Assembly: GCA_947175605.1 (NCBI GenBank)
Contig: CAMWNH010000005.1
Location: 1 to 64,000, forward strand
Reading direction: 5' to 3'
From: an uncultured Porphyromonadaceae bacterium
Lineage (GTDB): Bacteria; Bacteroidota; Bacteroidia; Bacteroidales; Muribaculaceae
Length of the DNA stretch: 64,000 nucleotides
Of the stretch, positions 61,391 to 64,000 are shown piece by piece. The stretch's first letter is position 1. Each line of letters starts with the position of its first letter. Made by a program: the position numbers and the translations under genes. Under the pieces are notes generated by a model that worked only from the letters and a program-made list of their open reading frames with translations, was not told where the DNA came from and made no database searches.

Positions 61391-64000
61391 TTATCTTACA
61401 AACACTTTTTTACCATCGATTATATAGAAGCCGCGGCTAAGCTGCGAGCGATCAACATCGAGGCGTCGGCCTTCGATCGTGTAGATTCCGCGCAGAACCT
61501 TCGGCTCCGACTTCTCGGCATATACGGCCTCGATACCCGATGCACCCAGATTGTCGTCGCGCTTGGGGTTGGTATTGCGCCAGAAGAACACGTTGTCGAA
61601 CTGGAGCTTCGTGCCCGGACGGGCGCCGCAGTCGAAGTGGAGCAGATTCTTCGTGAACGAATTCTCCGTGGCGAACAGATCATGGCCGGCCACATCATTG
61701 AGTGCGCTCACGGGAATGTCGATATAATACCATTTACCGTCGCGGGGGAAGTCCGTCACAAGGCCGTCGCCCGAGCTTGCCGTGGTGAACCATACGGCAT
61801 CCTCGCAGAGGCCCATCTTATAAGGCGTGTGGCTAACATAGTCAGCGCTCCGCATGGCCAGATGCAGATAGTAGCCATTCTCGCTCAGCATGCTCAGGTC
61901 GCGGGCGGTTTCGAACTTGTAGGCAGCGCCCGACCAGTTCATCGAGCCGACAACGAGTGCCGGGAAGCCTTCGTCCATACCGAACGAGTTGGGACCTTCC
62001 ACATCAGTATCCTCGTCGTATGTACCCTCCCATACATAGAAGCAAACGTTGGATTCATCCACATTGTAATCAGCACGGATCTTACCGGCGAACTTCTCGC
62101 GCACACCCTCCGAGATTGCTACAGCCACGATGTCCTCAGCCGAGTCGAAATCGAATGTGGAGTTGCCCGAAGCATCGAGTGCCGCGTGTACATACGGGCC
62201 ACAGGGCGTATCATCCTTGCGATCCTCGTTGGCACGCGCATCGTTGCGGTAGAAGAAGATATTGTCGAACTGCACCTTTGCACCCGGAACACCACCCGTG
62301 GACAGAGCCACGATATTCTCGCCGAATGAAGTTGCATCGGGATAGAGCGGATTCGATATAATCAGAAGATCCTTCAGAGGAATATCGAACGAATACCACT
62401 CGCCGTCGCGGCGATAGTCGCCCAAAGCGGGTGTCACACCATCCGACGCACCGATGATGAACTGCACCTTACCCAGCGTGATTACCTGCGATGCGTGCTG
62501 GAGCACGTCATTACCCTTGAAGGCAATGTGGAACCAGAAATTCTCGTCAAGAACCGAAAGATCCTGAGGCTCAAGGAGCTTGAAACCACAGCCGCTCCAG
62601 GCCTGGTCGCCACGAACCGACATCGAGAAGTAGCTCACGTCCTCACCCATGGAGTTGCCAGGTTCGGCCTCAAGCTCGTCATATGTAGGAGTCGTCGTGT
62701 ACTCATACACCCAGTTGTAGAAGGCATTCTTGCCACCGTCCACATTCAGGTCAAGGAGCACCTTACCCTCGGCTGCGCCGCGCGTCGCATCGCTGGCCGT
62801 CACGAACACATAATCGTAGCTGTTCTCGAAGTCGAACGTGGGATTGCCCTCCGCATCAAGCGATTTCGATGCATAGCGGCCGATCTCCGTTTCCGTATCC
62901 GTTTCCGGGATATCCTTCACAGGCTCCACCGAACGGTAGAAGAACACATTGTCAAACTGAAGCTTAGCGCCACCGAAACCGCCCGAAAGGAAAGCGACGA
63001 CATTGTCGGAATACGATCGGGGATTGGTGAAGACAGGATCCTTGAGCGTGCGCAGCACTTTCAAAGGAATGTCGAATGAATACCACTTGCCGTCGCGCGG
63101 ATAGTCGCCCAGCGAGGGGTCCGTGCCGTCGGCGCGGCCGATCACGAACTGCGTGTTGCCCACCATCACGGTCTGCTTGCGGTGAGCCGCAACATCCGTA
63201 CCCTTCATGGCAAAATGGAGCACCCAGTCGTCGCCCTCGAGCATCGAAAGGTCCTTGGGCGTTCCGCCCGTAGAGGCGAAACCTGCACCCGACCATCCGA
63301 TATTGCCCACTTCCAGAGCCTGATAGTCCTCTTCAAGGCCGAATGAGTTAACGCCGCTCGGCGTCAGTGGATTGTAAGTGCCTTCCCATACATAGAAGAA
63401 ATTCTTCACGTCATCGACGTTGTAGTCGGCAGCGATATTCTTGCCCATGCCGATCATCATTTCCTGCACGCCGGCCGATGTGCCTATCAGCACGAAATCA
63501 TCGGCATTGTCCCAGTTGAAGGTCGAGTTGCCGTTGCTGTCCAGCGAGGCCGTGCCCCACAGACCGGGCTTCGTGTTCGGATCTTCCACGCCCTCTTCCT
63601 TCTCCTTATACTCCTCGCAGAAGGTGAAAGCCTCGTTGTCCGGCTGGCAGATGCGCACCCAGTCCACCTTGAGCTGTGCAGGCATCGCGGCCGTTATTCC
63701 ACCGGCGTTCATGATGCCCGGGAACATGCCGCCCACAGCCAGATTGAACAGAATGTGGAAAGGCTTGTGCATGTAAAGCCCTGCCGAGGTAGCCGACGAA
63801 ACATCCGATATGGACATTTCGTAGTAAGGAGCCGCATCGGCATTACGGTCGAGGTCGAGATACATCCGGATATAGTCCTCGTCCCATACGCAGGTGAACA
63901 GGTGATAGGCGCCATCCTGCAGACTGTAGGGAGCGTTCCCCGCCACGCCATACATGGGATAAGTATTATTCGAATTATAGAAACCCCAGTGGCATGCGCC
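61391..64000 (-). CDS. GH16-like secreted glucanase, 5' end outside the window
   Basis: This minus-strand gene is open to the window edge, so about 870 codons of its 3' part are seen. The N-terminal part here (ACHWGFYNS upstream of residue 1 of the track, then WDEDYIRMYLDLDRN, KPFHILFNLAVGGMFPG and LKVDWVRICQ) is the second half of a GH16 laminarinase-type fold; the catalytic E-x-D-x-x-E would lie beyond 64000. Three related modules of about 215 residues follow, each starting like GNSTFNWDNADD or GNPTFDFENSYD and ending in KLQFDNVFFYR. The tail (VLRGIYTIEGRRLDVDRS, GFYIIDGKKVFVR) looks like a Por-type sorting signal. Beta-1,3-glucan or similar polysaccharide is a plausible substrate. Confidence 0.8.
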   Translation of the reverse strand, partial: GACHWGFYNSNNTYPMYGVAGNAPYSLQDGAYHLFTCVWDEDYIRMYLDLDRNADAAPYYEMSISDVSSATSAGLYMHKPFHILFNLAVGGMFPGIMNAGGITAAMPAQLKVDWVRICQPDNEAFTFCEEYKEKEEGVEDPNTKPGLWGTASLDSNGNSTFNWDNADDFVLIGTSAGVQEMMIGMGKNIAADYNVDDVKNFFYVWEGTYNPLTPSGVNSFGLEEDYQALEVGNIGWSGAGFASTGGTPKDLSMLEGDDWVLHFAMKGTDVAAHRKQTVMVGNTQFVIGRADGTDPSLGDYPRDGKWYSFDIPLKVLRTLKDPVFTNPRSYSDNVVAFLSGGFGGAKLQFDNVFFYRSVEPVKDIPETDTETEIGRYASKSLDAEGNPTFDFENSYDYVFVTASDATRGAAEGKVLLDLNVDGGKNAFYNWVYEYTTTPTYDELEAEPGNSMGEDVSYFSMSVRGDQAWSGCGFKLLEPQDLSVLDENFWFHIAFKGNDVLQHASQVITLGKVQFIIGASDGVTPALGDYRRDGEWYSFDIPLKDLLIISNPLYPDATSFGENIVALSTGGVPGAKVQFDNIFFYRNDARANEDRKDDTPCGPYVHAALDASGNSTFDFDSAEDIVAVAISEGVREKFAGKIRADYNVDESNVCFYVWEGTYDEDTDVEGPNSFGMDEGFPALVVGSMNWSGAAYKFETARDLSMLSENGYYLHLAMRSADYVSHTPYKMGLCEDAVWFTTASSGDGLVTDFPRDGKWYYIDIPVSALNDVAGHDLFATENSFTKNLLHFDCGARPGTKLQFDNVFFWRNTNPKRDDNLGASGIEAVYAEKSEPKVLRGIYTIEGRRLDVDRSQLSRGFYIIDGKKVFVR

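Overview
The window looks like chromosomal DNA from a gut-type Bacteroidales bacterium, most likely a high-GC lineage near Muribaculaceae. The order is well supported by several signals: many promoters of the Bacteroidota type (TTTG, about 20 bases, TAnnTTTG), a GldH-type lipoprotein, RicT and RNase Y next to ZapA and a ZapB-like protein, a DUF4105 membrane protein, secreted proteins with Por-type C-terminal tails, and a folC/recX/prmC/obg housekeeping set. The family placement is inference. No rRNA, tRNA, insertion sequence or CRISPR array was seen.

Layout. 0-5.7 kb: a remnant of an acyltransferase, then rseC-rnfBCDGEA, a complete Rnf ferredoxin:NAD+ ion pump operon. 5.8-9.8 kb: a small conserved-looking ORF, a PepSY-like periplasmic protein, a channel with an odd selectivity filter, an AI-2E family permease and folC. 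9.8-13.9 kb: four secreted proteins of unknown role, including a tandem duplicated pair, headed by a structured RNA with its own promoter and intrinsic terminator. 14-16.6 kb: recX, prmC, obg. 16.6-19.6 kb and 27.6-30.6 kb: two halves of a nonulosonic (legionaminic/sialic-like) acid pathway on opposite strands. The first is a ptmE-like nucleotidyltransferase, a CMP-sugar synthetase and a NeuC-like epimerase. The second is a LegB-like dehydratase, an ATP-grasp ligase and a NeuB-like synthase, placed behind a Wzi capsule-assembly gene and ahead of ispE. Between the halves lie a TM2 protein, floA, cstA, a PHP phosphatase and a U32 peptidase. 31.4-36.7 kb: nhaA, a two-gene amidase plus spanin-like lysis cassette with no prophage around it, a surface lipoprotein, a TetR regulator, fabG and an orphan HigA-type antitoxin. 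36.9-51.6 kb: a nearly continuous minus-strand block, with secA, a PafA-family pseudo-phosphatase, DUF4105, queE/queD, cca, an M24 peptidase, a HAD phosphatase, gldH, ricT, rny, zapA and a zapB-like gene. 51.7-55.6 kb: a 1,328-residue TIR-transmembrane-repeat protein with lower GC than its neighbours. 55.7-61.3 kb: ilvA, a C1B aminopeptidase, a YfcE phosphodiesterase, a SPOR-like lipoprotein, a porin and rubrerythrin. 61.4-64 kb: the 3' part of a GH16-like secreted glucanase with three repeated modules.

The strongest candidates for undescribed biology are the TIR-TM-YD-repeat protein with a retained catalytic glutamate (51.7-55.6 kb), the structured RNA at 13.7-13.9 kb, the ATP-grasp enzyme embedded in the nonulosonate operon, the free-standing lysis-like gene pair, and the phosphatase homologue that has lost its metal ligands. 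All domain calls come from reading the sequence; no database search was run.
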